NCBI RefSeq assembly: GCF_015234215.1
Contig: NZ_JADEKP010000001.1
Coordinates: forward strand, 124,001 to 188,000
DNA length: 64,000 nt
From: Clostridium chrysemydis
GTDB lineage: Bacteria; Bacillota; Clostridia; Clostridiales; Clostridiaceae
Direction of reading: 5' to 3'
Positions 25,845 to 35,313 of the stretch are shown here, piece by piece. Each line of letters opens with the position of its first letter. Position 1 is the stretch's first letter. The notes under the pieces were generated by a model. That model had not been told where the DNA came from. It ran no database searches and was given only the letters and a program-made list of their open reading frames with translations. The translations under genes and the position numbers were made by a program.

Positions 25845-28145
25845 ATGGGTAAAAAAAGTATAAAAAACCTGGCGCTTCTAATGGGATTATTTTTTATAAT
25901 CACATTGATTCCAGTAAAACAAGCTTATGCAGCTACAACTGGGGTGCCTGCAAAACCTTCAATTTCCCATAATCAATGGGGTACAGACGTTGATGGAAAT
26001 TACGATATCACATGTAGTATTTGGTATGGTAATAATGCAACTAGCTTTAAACTTTATGAACGATTTGGTCCAAAGGGTGAGTTTACAGTAGTTAATGAAG
26101 GTAAACTTACAGACAGCACTCCGAGTCCACAATCAGTGGTGACAGAAATAAGAGGAAGAAACAAAACTGGAGTATACTATTATTATGTAGAATTTATAAA
26201 TTCTTTTGGAACTACTAAAAGCGATACTATAGAAGTTACAGTAGGAAGTGTTGAAAAGGCAAAAATATATATAGATTCTATAGATGATGATGGTGTTAAA
26301 ACTCAGTTCACAGTTAACAAGGGGATTACAGAATATAAATTAACTAGTGCAAGTAGTAATTCACCTGAGTACTCAGTAATATCTAACAATAAAGATGTAG
26401 CAAAAGCTGAGATCGTTAATGGCAATACATTAAAAGTTAGCGCTTTAAAAGACGGAAGAAGCGGACTTAAAATTGTAGATAAAAAGACTGGTGATGAAAG
26501 ATATGTAGGTGTTAGGGTTAGAAAAGATAATGGTGACTTACCTGGAATGCCTGATTATTTATCAGTAGGACAAGTTTCAGAAGATAGAGAAGGAGATCTA
26601 GCCTTTTGGAGAGACTCTTCTAATGATTATAAAAATAAGAGAACAGATGTAAGATACATCTATATAAATGGAGGCCCATTAACAGGTTGGAGAACTTGGA
26701 CAACTGAAGATGGTGCTAGAGCTAAAACATTTATAAAAGAAAGTAGAAAGATGGGGATGATTCCATTTTTCGTGTATTATAACATTCCAGATGATGGGGA
26801 AAGTTATGAACTAGATTTAGCTCATATCAATGATCCTAAATATATGGAAGCATATTTTAAAGATTTAAAATTCTTCTTAGATATTTGTAAAGAGTATGGT
26901 GAAGATGATACTATCGGTATAATTTTTGAACCAGACTTTTTAGGATATATGATGCAACAAGCAAATAAAGCGCCAGATAAAATACCTGCTATAGTAGATA
27001 CTGTGTATTCATCTGGAGTATTAGAAAAAGGTAAAGATCCAAACTTTTCTAATGATGTTAAAGGATTAGTTGAAGCCATTAATTATATGGTGGACAAGTT
27101 CTATAAGGAAGCCTATTATGGATGGCAGTTTAATATTTGGTCTTATTCAAGCCACGAAATTCCAAACCAAGGATTACTTCATAAAACTGAGCAAATAGGA
27201 TGGGAAGCTGGGCGTGAATTTATAAGTCAAGTTGCAAAAGAAACTGCAGATTATTATATGAGTTCAGGAATAACTTCATACGGAGCAGATTTTATATCTA
27301 TAGATAAATATGGATTAGATGGAGCTTTTGAAGATGGAGCGGCTACTGATCCAGAAAAATCAAAATGGTTTTGGAACTCTGATATTTGGGACAACTATTT
27401 ATTATATGTAAACAGACTGCATCAAGAAACAAACTTACCAGCTGTATTATGGCAAATTCCTGTAGGGCATATAAACGGTTCAATAGAAATAAGTCCGTAC
27501 ACAAATAAAAGCTTTGAAGAGCTTAAAAATACCGCAGGAAGTTACGAGGACTCAGCAACAACTTATTTCTTTGGTGATACATTTAAGGCATCAGGAGCTA
27601 AAAGGTTAGAGTATTTTAGTAAAAACCAAGCAAATGATCCAAAATTAAAAGTTAATGGTGACACTATAACTTGGGGAGACCATATGAAAGAAACTAAAGA
27701 GGCTGGAATAGTTTCGGTGTTATTTGGAGCTGGAGTTGGAGCTTCAACAGATGCTGTAGGTTCTCCTCCAACAGACGATTATTTTTGGATAACAAAGGCT
27801 CAGCATTATTATGATAATGTAGTTAATCTTGGCGGAGGTTCAGGGGAAACTGTTATAAAACCTTTAGCACCTGAACTTACAACTAGTACATTATGTAGTA
27901 ATGGAAATTATACTGTTAACGTTAAAATTCCAGCTAATTCTAAAGGAACTAGCTATAAAATATTTGAAAATGGGAAAACAATCAAAGAGGGAGTAGTTAA
28001 TAGTAGTGGAGAAAATATAGTTATAGATATTAAAAATAAGCCTACTGGAGATTATATGTATAAGGCAGAAATCTTTGGGGATAAGGCTTCAGCTTGGAGT
28101 AAGATAGTAACTGTTAAAGTTAATAATACTACTTTGCCAAGTTAA
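25845..28145 (+). CDS. Secreted modular protein with barrel-like domain, paralogue 1
   Basis: 766 residues. The signal peptide ends near VKQAYAA. Next is an Ig-like/ChiA-N-type module (SHNQWGTDVDGNYDITCSIW, about 35-135), a second beta module (about 140-225), a large domain (about 235-665) with IPFFVYYNIPDD and IGIIFEPDF, and a final beta module (about 675-760). The large domain looks like a carbohydrate-active barrel, and the EPD plus YNIP pieces faintly recall GH6, but I cannot assign a family. It is about 70 percent identical by eye to the protein at 29203-32118, which carries extra C-terminal modules. ATG follows AAGGAGGGG. Confidence 0.8.
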   Translation: MGKKSIKNLALLMGLFFIITLIPVKQAYAATTGVPAKPSISHNQWGTDVDGNYDITCSIWYGNNATSFKLYERFGPKGEFTVVNEGKLTDSTPSPQSVVTEIRGRNKTGVYYYYVEFINSFGTTKSDTIEVTVGSVEKAKIYIDSIDDDGVKTQFTVNKGITEYKLTSASSNSPEYSVISNNKDVAKAEIVNGNTLKVSALKDGRSGLKIVDKKTGDERYVGVRVRKDNGDLPGMPDYLSVGQVSEDREGDLAFWRDSSNDYKNKRTDVRYIYINGGPLTGWRTWTTEDGARAKTFIKESRKMGMIPFFVYYNIPDDGESYELDLAHINDPKYMEAYFKDLKFFLDICKEYGEDDTIGIIFEPDFLGYMMQQANKAPDKIPAIVDTVYSSGVLEKGKDPNFSNDVKGLVEAINYMVDKFYKEAYYGWQFNIWSYSSHEIPNQGLLHKTEQIGWEAGREFISQVAKETADYYMSSGITSYGADFISIDKYGLDGAFEDGAATDPEKSKWFWNSDIWDNYLLYVNRLHQETNLPAVLWQIPVGHINGSIEISPYTNKSFEELKNTAGSYEDSATTYFFGDTFKASGAKRLEYFSKNQANDPKLKVNGDTITWGDHMKETKEAGIVSVLFGAGVGASTDAVGSPPTDDYFWITKAQHYYDNVVNLGGGSGETVIKPLAPELTTSTLCSNGNYTVNVKIPANSKGTSYKIFENGKTIKEGVVNSSGENIVIDIKNKPTGDYMYKAEIFGDKASAWSKIVTVKVNNTTLPS

Positions 28146-28179
28146 ATTTTAATATAAATGTCAAGCACCTGCAAAAAAG

Positions 28180-28214
28180 CACCATTTAGTTTTAATAAAC
28201 TAAATGGTGTTTTT
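28180..28214 (+). terminator. Terminator of secreted paralogue 1
   Basis: A 13-bp stem CACCATTTAGTTT (28180-28192) / AAACTAAATGGTG (28197-28209), then T5. Confidence 0.92.
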
Positions 28215-28279
28215 ACTTTTATCGTTATTTTTAATTTAATTTTGGTATTGTTATTTATATAATATTAGGATTAGGAGAT

Positions 28280-28797
28280 ACAGAAAGGGAAGAGCGATAA
28301 GAGTGACAAAGAATAAAAGAAGTAGAAGGATGAAAAGGGGCAAAGGAGAGACAAGCAACGAAGGAGGAGAGGGAGTGAAAAAAGGACAAGGAGGACGATG
28401 AGGACTAGGGGTACAAGGATGAAAAGGGGCAAAGGAGGGACAAGCAACTAGGAAGTATAGGGATCAAAGAAAGACAATGAGGAAAGGTCAAAGTAGGAAC
28501 AAGCAATAAAGACGGATAGGGATTAAGAATACTGGAGGGACAAGCAACCAGGGCGGATAGGGAGCAAAGGGGGATAAGAAGGACAAGAAGGAAAAGAGGG
28601 AGTGAAAAAGGCAAGGAGGACGATGAGGACTAGGGGTACAAGGATGAAAAGGGGCAAAGGAGGGACAAGCAACTAGGAAGTATAAGGATCAAAGAAAGAC
28701 AATGAGGAAAGGTCAAAGTAGGAACAAGCAATAAAGACGGATAGTGATTAAGAATACTGGAGGGACAAGCAACCATAGAGGATAGGGAGCAAAGGTG
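28280..28797 (+). repeat. Polypurine tract with a 225-bp tandem duplication
   Basis: The plus strand is roughly 85-90 percent purine by line counts. About 200 bases from 28374 recur from 28601 with a 225-base offset and few changes. ACAAGCAA occurs at 28351, 28440, 28499, 28540, 28665, 28724 and 28765. The composition (GGA/GAA-rich, higher GC) is unlike the rest of the window. No convincing gene is present. Confidence 0.9.
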
Positions 28798-29057
28798 GAC
28801 AAGAGAGACAAGAGGGATAAGAGGGACAAGAGGGACAAGAGGGATAAGAGGGATAAGAGGGATAAGAGGGACAAGAGGGACAAGAGGGACAAGAGGGACA
28901 AGAGAGACAAGAGAGACAAGAGAGACAAGAGAGACAAGAGAGACAAGAGAGACAAGAGAGACAAGAGAGACAAGAGAGACAAGAGAGACAAGAGAGACAA
29001 GAGAGACAAGAGAGACAAGAGAGACAAGAGAGACAAGAGAGACAAGAGAGACAAGTT
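28798..29057 (+). repeat. 9-bp minisatellite (GACAAGAGA)n, about 29 units
   Basis: About 29 tandem units of nine bases. The first twelve or so vary (GAC/GAT, AGA/AGG); the rest are identical GACAAGAGA, indicating recent expansion. Because the period is three codons it gives open frames on both strands: DKR repeats on plus from GTG 28795 to 29079, and Leu/Ser or Ser/Cys/Leu repeats on minus. The DKR frame has a possible AGGGAG site, but I do not call a protein. Confidence 0.95.
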
Positions 29058-29202
29058 ACAAAATATCTTAAAACAATAAATGTAAAGGTTAACAATTTAT
29101 TATAATATTATCCATTTCCTATTCTAAATTTATTGAGATAATCTAAATACAATTTATGTAATTTAAAACTTAAATTGTATCTTGATGTAGGGGGAGATGG
29201 AT

Positions 29203-32118
29203 TTGAAAAAGAAAACTAAAAAATTTTTAGCTGCATTTACAGCATTTGCATTTGTTATGCTTTTAATGCCTATTAAAAGTGTTTTTGCATTAGCTGAAGC
29301 AGCACCAAATAAACCTCAGATAACTCATAATCAATGGGGAACTGACGTTGATGGTAACTATGACATCACTTGTAGTATGTGGTATGGAAATAATGCTACA
29401 AGTTATAAAGTTTACGAAAGATTTGGCCCAAACGGTGAGTTTAAGGTCATAAAAGAAGGAAAACTTGAAGATAAAACTCCAAGTGCACAATCTATAGTTA
29501 CTGAAGTTCGTGGAAGACAAAATTCAGGAACATATTACTATTATGGAGAATTTACAAACAGCTTTGGGACTACAAAAACAGATACCATTTCTGTAGTAGT
29601 TGGGAGTAATGGTAATGCAAAAATAGTAATAGATAAGGTTGATGATAACGGAGTAAGTTCACAATTTACAATAAATCAAGAGACTGTTAGTTATAAATTA
29701 GCTAATCCTAAAAGCGCTGATAGTACTTTTAAAGTAATATCAAACAATACTTCTGTAGCTAAAGCTGAGGTTGTTGATGGTAACATTTTGAAAGTAACAG
29801 GAATTGGTGAAGGAAGAAGTGGTCTTAGAGTTATTGATAATAAAACTTCTGATGAGAGGCAAATTGGGGTAAGAGTAAAAGATAAATCAGGCAATTTACC
29901 TAAGATGCCAAAATATTTATCAGTAGGGCAAGTTTCTGAAGATAAAGATGAAGATTTAAACTTCTGGAGAGATACATCAAATGATTTAACTAATAAAAGG
30001 ACAGACATAAGATATATATACATAAATGGTGGTCCATTTAAAGGTTGGAGAAGTTGGACAAGCGAAGATGGAGCTAGAGCTAAAACATTTATAAACGAAA
30101 GTTTAAAAATGGGGATGATTCCGTTCTTTGTTTATTATAATATTCCAGATAATGATGAAGGATATGACGTGGATTTAAAACATATTAACGACAAAGCTTA
30201 TATTGAAGGATACTTCAAAGATTTAAAATACTTCTTAGATATATGTAAAGAGTATGGTAAAGATGAGACTATAGGAATGATATTTGAGCCAGACTTTTTA
30301 GGGTATATGATGCAACAGTCTAATAAATCACCAGAAGAAATCCCAGCACTTGTTGAAGCTGCATATTCTTCAGGAGTATTAGAAAAAGGAAAAGATCCAA
30401 ACTTTTCTAATAATGTTAAGGGATTAGTTGAAGCTATAAACTATACAGTAGATAAATATTATAAAGAAGCCTATAACGGATGGCAATTTAATATTTGGTC
30501 TTACTCAAGCCCGGAAGTTCCAGGCCAAGGGATTCTTCATAAAACTGAGTTTTTAGGATGGGATTCAGGAAGAAAATTTATAAAAGATGTTGCAACTCAA
30601 ACTGCAAATTATTATAAAAGTGCAGGTATAAATAGCTATGGAACAGATTTTATATCTATAGATAAGTACGGGTTAGATGGAGCTTATGAAGATGGTGCAG
30701 CAAGCAATCCACAAAAGTCTAAGTGGTTTTGGAATGCAGATATTTGGGATAACTATCTTTTATACACAAAAACATTGCATGAGCAAATGAGTATGCCAGC
30801 TATTTTATGGCAAATACCAGTTGGACATATTAATAATTCAACTACTAAGAGTCCATATACAGGTGGAAACTTTAAAGAATTAGAAAATAAAGCAGGTTAC
30901 TATGAAGATTCTGCTACAAGCTATTTCTTTGGAGATACATTTAAAGCTGGAAATGCTGATAGGCTAAAATACTTTAGTCAAAATGAAGCTAAAGACCCAA
31001 GTTTAAAAGTAAATGGAGATACTATAACTTGGGGAAGTCATATGGACTCAGTAAAAGATTCAGGTATAGTTTCAGTATTATTTGGAGCGGGTGTTGGTGC
31101 GTCAACAGATGCTGTAGGTTCACCTCCGACTGATGATTACTTCTGGATTACAAAGGCGCAAGAGTATTATAAAAATCCTTTGATGCTAAATAGTAATGCT
31201 TTCGATGTTTCAAATCCTTCTTCTGGAAGTAGTGGTATTTCAAAAGATGCCCCCTTAAAACCAGTAGTTAAGGGATCTAATTTAGAAAGTGATGGAAACT
31301 ATAGTATAAATATAGAAATTCCAAAAGACTCTAAAGGAAAAACTTATAAGCTATATGAAAATGGCAAAACGGTAAAAAATGGTGATGTTAAAGATTCAAG
31401 TAATATAGAATATAAGGTTTCAAATAAAGAGACAGGTACTTATATGTATAGTGCAGACTTAATCAATGATAATGGAACTACTTCAAGTAGTATAGTAACA
31501 GTAAATGTTAAAAACAATATAGTTCCAGAGGTTGTAGTGCCAAAGTCTGGTGAAATAACAGCATCAAGTCTTAAAAATGATGGAAACTACAGCATAAATA
31601 TTAATATACCAAAAGAATCAAATGGATTAACTTACGAGCTTTTAGAAAATGGACGTATAGCTAAAAGTGGAGAAGTTAATAAGGTTTCACAAAATATAAA
31701 GTTTGATTTTAATAATAAAGATTCTGGAGATTATATATACAAATTAATCATAAAAAATAAAGATGGACAAAGCATTAGCAACGAAATAAAGGTAACTTGT
31801 GATAATAAAAATGTAAAAAAAGGTGTTAACGTTGATTTTAAAATAGTATCAGATTGGGGTGGTAATGCAAATTACGACTTAACAATAAAAAATGATACAG
31901 GAAAAGATATTTCTAATTGGGAATTAACATTTAAAAGTGATAAAAAAATAATTTCTAATTGGAATGCTGATTTAAAATATGAAAATGGAGTATACAAGAT
32001 AACTCCTAAAGCATGGAACAGTTCACTTAAAAATGGTGAAAAAATATCTTTAGGAGGAGCCTGTGAAGGCGGAGAAAAAACAATCAACTTAAAAGATATT
32101 AATGTAACTTATAAATAA
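29203..32118 (+). CDS. Secreted modular protein with CBM2-like domain, paralogue 2
   Basis: About 971 residues. It has the same signal peptide, ChiA-N-like module, second beta module and EPDF-containing barrel-like domain as the protein at 25845-28145. Two further Ig-like modules follow (about 690-870), then a C-terminal carbohydrate-binding module resembling CBM2 (VSDWGGNANYDLTIKN, ISNWELTF, SNWNADL, PKAWNSSL). The architecture indicates an extracellular enzyme or binder of an insoluble polysaccharide such as chitin or cellulose. The start is taken as TTG 29203, 6 bases after GGGGGAG; ATG 29197 abuts the ribosome site. Closed by a terminator. Confidence 0.8.
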   Translation: MKKKTKKFLAAFTAFAFVMLLMPIKSVFALAEAAPNKPQITHNQWGTDVDGNYDITCSMWYGNNATSYKVYERFGPNGEFKVIKEGKLEDKTPSAQSIVTEVRGRQNSGTYYYYGEFTNSFGTTKTDTISVVVGSNGNAKIVIDKVDDNGVSSQFTINQETVSYKLANPKSADSTFKVISNNTSVAKAEVVDGNILKVTGIGEGRSGLRVIDNKTSDERQIGVRVKDKSGNLPKMPKYLSVGQVSEDKDEDLNFWRDTSNDLTNKRTDIRYIYINGGPFKGWRSWTSEDGARAKTFINESLKMGMIPFFVYYNIPDNDEGYDVDLKHINDKAYIEGYFKDLKYFLDICKEYGKDETIGMIFEPDFLGYMMQQSNKSPEEIPALVEAAYSSGVLEKGKDPNFSNNVKGLVEAINYTVDKYYKEAYNGWQFNIWSYSSPEVPGQGILHKTEFLGWDSGRKFIKDVATQTANYYKSAGINSYGTDFISIDKYGLDGAYEDGAASNPQKSKWFWNADIWDNYLLYTKTLHEQMSMPAILWQIPVGHINNSTTKSPYTGGNFKELENKAGYYEDSATSYFFGDTFKAGNADRLKYFSQNEAKDPSLKVNGDTITWGSHMDSVKDSGIVSVLFGAGVGASTDAVGSPPTDDYFWITKAQEYYKNPLMLNSNAFDVSNPSSGSSGISKDAPLKPVVKGSNLESDGNYSINIEIPKDSKGKTYKLYENGKTVKNGDVKDSSNIEYKVSNKETGTYMYSADLINDNGTTSSSIVTVNVKNNIVPEVVVPKSGEITASSLKNDGNYSININIPKESNGLTYELLENGRIAKSGEVNKVSQNIKFDFNNKDSGDYIYKLIIKNKDGQSISNEIKVTCDNKNVKKGVNVDFKIVSDWGGNANYDLTIKNDTGKDISNWELTFKSDKKIISNWNADLKYENGVYKITPKAWNSSLKNGEKISLGGACEGGEKTINLKDINVTYK

Positions 32119-32129
32119 TTTGAAATAAG

Positions 32130-32183
32130 CAAGCCATGATTATGGAGTATTTTAAGGATATAGATAATCAGGGCTTGTTTTTT
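32130..32183 (+). terminator. Terminator of secreted paralogue 2
   Basis: Stem CAAGCC-TGATTAT / ATAATCA-GGCTTG with single mismatches and a 20-base loop, then T6. From 32190 to 32410 there is only AT-rich leader sequence. Confidence 0.7.
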
Positions 32184-32410
32184 CTTGTTTGAGAATATTT
32201 TGCCTTAATAAATAATAATTATTATATAACTTTAATTTGGAATTTAATATAAATAATAAAAACACGAAAAAATATCAATTAATATTAATTATCTTTTAAC
32301 AAATAAAACAAGGTGTTTAAAAGATTATATTTTTATGATAGTATTTCTTATCGAAAGGATTCGGTAACTAATTAGTTAAAAATTTAATAAAGGCACTTAT
32401 GAGGTGAAAT

Positions 32411-32710
32411 ATGGAAGAAAACTGCAACTCGCTTAAGTATTTAGTAGTATATGAAGGAAACAAAATCGTAGCTAAAGATTATGAGAGTTTAATAGACGTA
32501 TTTATAGAAATAGATGAAATGCTAACTTTTGATGAAAAAAAAGATATATTTTTAGGATATATTAAATTGATTTTAGCGTTGAATTCTGAAAAATCTTTAG
32601 AATTAGATGAAGAAAGTAATACTAAATTATTTAACATTGATGACGTAGATTCAACTATAGACATATTAAATGAATTAAGAATTGCTAAGATATTTAAAGT
32701 ATATTCTTAA
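32411..32710 (+). CDS. Small acidic hypothetical protein
   Basis: 99 residues, soluble and acidic (IDEMLTFDEKKD, LELDEESNTK, DDVDSTIDILNE), with no signal or membrane segment. ATG follows GAGGTG. It has its own terminator. I recognise no family. It lies just ahead of the sigma-54 activator gene but is separated from it by a terminator. Confidence 0.6.
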   Translation: MEENCNSLKYLVVYEGNKIVAKDYESLIDVFIEIDEMLTFDEKKDIFLGYIKLILALNSEKSLELDEESNTKLFNIDDVDSTIDILNELRIAKIFKVYS

Positions 32711-32767
32711 TAAGACAGTTAAGCGAATCAAAATGAATCTTAAAAATAACTAGGAATTATAATTTAT

Positions 32768-32800
32768 AAAAGATGCAACTTTAAAAGTGCATCTTTTTTT
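32768..32800 (+). terminator. Terminator of the 99-residue gene
   Basis: AAGATGCA / TGCATCTT stem with a CTTT/AAAG extension, then a T-run. Confidence 0.85.
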
Positions 32801-32906
32801 GCGTACAGAAGTTAAGAAAATAAAAATTGCTTACTATACATAATAAAAAATTTGTTTTACTATAAATATGTGAAGAAATTCAATTTAAGGGGAGAAGAGT
32901 TATTAT

Positions 32907-34796
32907 ATGGATAGTGAGTCTAATAATATAATTGAGAAGTCGCATAAGCGAAGTGAGAAATATGGTGTAGGTAGAGAATGGGTAAGCTCTAAAAAAGTTT
33001 TAGATGTAAGTAAAATTAATCTATTACTTAAAGAAAATCAGGATTTAGTAAAAAAAGCTAAGGTATATATGGATATGTTTAATGATGTGTTAAAAGATGA
33101 AAATTTTATAATTATATTGACGGATAAAGATGGATGCATACTGAATATAGCAGGAGCAACAGGTGCTATACAAGCATTTGAAAGGTTAAATATTAAAGTT
33201 GGAATGTATATGGATGAAAAGAGTATTGGAACTAATGCTATGGGAATCGCTATAGAAGAAGATAGAGCGGTACAAGTCACAGCAGATGAGCATTACATAA
33301 ATCTATTTCAAACGTTAACTTGTTCTGCAGCGCCCATCCACGGCAAAGACGGGGAAATTATAGGAAGTTTAAATCTAACTGCCCAGTGGACAGAGAAACA
33401 TCCACATTCTTTAGGGTTAGTTATATTTGGAGTAAAAGCTATAGAAAATGAATTAGATAAAATTCATTCTAAGGAAATCTTAGATAAAACCTATAATTAT
33501 ATGGGAAGTATTATGGATAATACTGATAAGGGTTTAATACTTATAAATGATTTTGGAAAAATAAAAAAGGTAAATAAATTAGCTTTAGAAATTCTTTGTG
33601 GTGACGAAAAGAAGTTAATAGGTAAAAGGATAGCTAACATTATTCCAAATTGGGAGAACATAATAAATGGATTTAGAACAAACTTATATAATGTATACAC
33701 TAAAGATATAAAATTAAGTTTTGATAATTCTCATAAAACATTAATAGTAGTTAAACCGATAATTCTTAAAGAAAAACTTATAGGGGCAATAGTAACGTTA
33801 AGTAAAGAAGAGGATGAATTTAAAAATAACAACACTGGTGCATATAAATCCTTTGATGATATTATAGGCGAAAGTGATGCGATTTGTAATGTTATTACGA
33901 ACTGTAAAGTTATTGCAAATAGCCCTTCAACTATATTAATTCAAGGGGAGAGCGGGACAGGTAAAGAAGTTTTTGCCCAAGCTATTCACAATTATAGCTA
34001 TAGGCGCGATAAAAAGTTTATTCCTGTAAACTGTGGAGCTATTCCGAAAAACCTTATAGAAAGTGAACTCTTTGGATATGAAGAAGGAGCCTTTACTGGA
34101 GCTAAAAAAGGTGGTAAGCAAGGAAAGTTTGAACAAGCTGATGGAGGAACTATATTTTTAGATGAAATAGGTGAGATGCCAATAGAGATGCAGGTTCATT
34201 TGCTTAGAGTTATTCAAGAAGGTAGAGTAACTAGGGTTGGTAGTGATAGAGAAATACCAGTAGATGTTAGGATAATTGCTGCAACTAATAAAAATTTAAA
34301 AGAAGAGGTAAGAAATAAGAGGTTTAGGGAAGATCTATATTATAGATTAAGTGTAATTCCAATAACGCTTCCACCGCTTAGGGAGAGACTTGGAGATATA
34401 AGTCGTCTTATAGATCATTTCTTTTTGATGAAATCATTAAAGTTAAATAAACCTAACTTGATTTTAGATGAATCTATAAAAGAAAAATTATTAAAATATA
34501 AATGGCCAGGTAATATTAGAGAATTAGAAAATTGCATTGAAAATATAGTTAATTTAGATGGCTGCATGAGTTATGATATCCTTAATAAGAAGGATTTTAT
34601 TTATGATGATATTGTTAAAAATAAAACAAATGATGGAGAAAAGATAATTAAAATAGATTTAGAGAAATATAAGTCTATGAAAGAAATAGAAAGAGATATT
34701 ATTATTAAAGCTATAGATTATAATAATAATAATATAAGCAAAACAGCTAAAGAACTTGGAATGAGTAGAAATACTTTGTACTATAAATCAAAATGA
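32907..34796 (+). CDS. Sigma-54-dependent activator (AcoR/AdhR-like)
   Basis: 629 residues. An N-terminal GAF domain (about 60-190, with GTNAMGIAIEE) is followed by a PAS region (about 205-300), an AAA+ core with Walker A GESGTGKE and the sigma-54 contact loop EEGAFTGA, Walker B GGTIFLDEIGEM, and a C-terminal Fis-type helix-turn-helix ending ISKTAKELGMSRNTLYYK. Such enhancer-binding proteins act on -24/-12 promoters. The only one I found in the window is upstream of the alcohol dehydrogenase at 38752, with three palindromic sites before it, so this protein is the likely activator. It is AcoR-like in domain order. ATG follows GGGGAGAAG. Confidence 0.92.
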   Translation: MDSESNNIIEKSHKRSEKYGVGREWVSSKKVLDVSKINLLLKENQDLVKKAKVYMDMFNDVLKDENFIIILTDKDGCILNIAGATGAIQAFERLNIKVGMYMDEKSIGTNAMGIAIEEDRAVQVTADEHYINLFQTLTCSAAPIHGKDGEIIGSLNLTAQWTEKHPHSLGLVIFGVKAIENELDKIHSKEILDKTYNYMGSIMDNTDKGLILINDFGKIKKVNKLALEILCGDEKKLIGKRIANIIPNWENIINGFRTNLYNVYTKDIKLSFDNSHKTLIVVKPIILKEKLIGAIVTLSKEEDEFKNNNTGAYKSFDDIIGESDAICNVITNCKVIANSPSTILIQGESGTGKEVFAQAIHNYSYRRDKKFIPVNCGAIPKNLIESELFGYEEGAFTGAKKGGKQGKFEQADGGTIFLDEIGEMPIEMQVHLLRVIQEGRVTRVGSDREIPVDVRIIAATNKNLKEEVRNKRFREDLYYRLSVIPITLPPLRERLGDISRLIDHFFLMKSLKLNKPNLILDESIKEKLLKYKWPGNIRELENCIENIVNLDGCMSYDILNKKDFIYDDIVKNKTNDGEKIIKIDLEKYKSMKEIERDIIIKAIDYNNNNISKTAKELGMSRNTLYYKSK

Positions 34797-34882
34797 TTTG
34801 AAGAGTATGAATGATGTTTTTATTAAAAAAAGAAAAAACTAGTTTAATGTTATGATGTATTGTTGGTAAAAATATTATTTAT

Positions 34883-34920
34883 ATAGGCTCGTACTTTTAT
34901 GATGTACGAGCCTATAATTT
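34883..34920 (+). terminator. Terminator of the sigma-54 activator gene
   Basis: Perfect 12-bp stem ATAGGCTCGTAC (34883-34894) / GTACGAGCCTAT (34904-34915), with a modest T-run after it. Confidence 0.8.
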
Positions 34921-35313
34921 TAATGTACCAAACAAAGTTTTTCGAAAATAAAATGATTTAGAATAGTTAAGAAGGTAAGATACTATAAAATAAAAGATTT
35001 ATGGTTATTTGACAATAATCATTTGATTTAAATTTAAAATACAAGACTTTAACCAGATAAAACTAATATAGATTTATTCAAATAAAAAATACCAACAATC
35101 AACCGTAACAATAGATGAGTTAATATAATTAAATTTAAACTATATTAGGTTGATGTTAAATGAACAAAAATGAATTTTGTTTTAAAAAAATAAACAAAAG
35201 GTTAAAAGGTTAAAATACTAGGCTGGATTCGTTGAATAAAAAATACTAGATTGTTAGAATTTAATATATAGATTAAAAAGAGAAAGAAAATACTAAAGAT
35301 TCGAGGGGTAAAA
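34921..35313 (+). other. Long AT-rich leader with no gene seen
   Basis: About 390 bases of AT-rich DNA with no credible ORF, RNA fold or clear promoter. AATACTAG occurs twice and GGTTAAAAGGTTAAAA is a short direct repeat. It probably holds the promoter and long 5' leader of the SH3-domain protein, whose ribosome site is GAGGGG. Confidence 0.5.

Noticed and set aside
28798-29057. CRISPR array
   Set aside because: Units are contiguous 9-bp repeats without spacers; no cas genes nearby.
28795-29079. Plus-strand DKR-repeat protein
   Set aside because: Open only because the unit length is a multiple of three. A weak GTG start and AGGGAG exist, so it is noted under the repeat, but protein status is unsupported.
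28713-29095. Long minus-strand frames of Leu/Ser and Ser/Cys/Leu repeats
   Set aside because: They are the forced translation of a 9-bp polypurine/polypyrimidine minisatellite; no ribosome site or natural protein pattern.
32300-32410. Riboswitch in leaders of regulators or secreted proteins
   Set aside because: Searched by eye for c-di-GMP, T-box and other conserved leader motifs; none found in the intergenic regions.
32907-34796. Activator of the PTS/glucosidase genes
   Set aside because: No -24/-12 promoter is present there; that operon has a sigma-A promoter.
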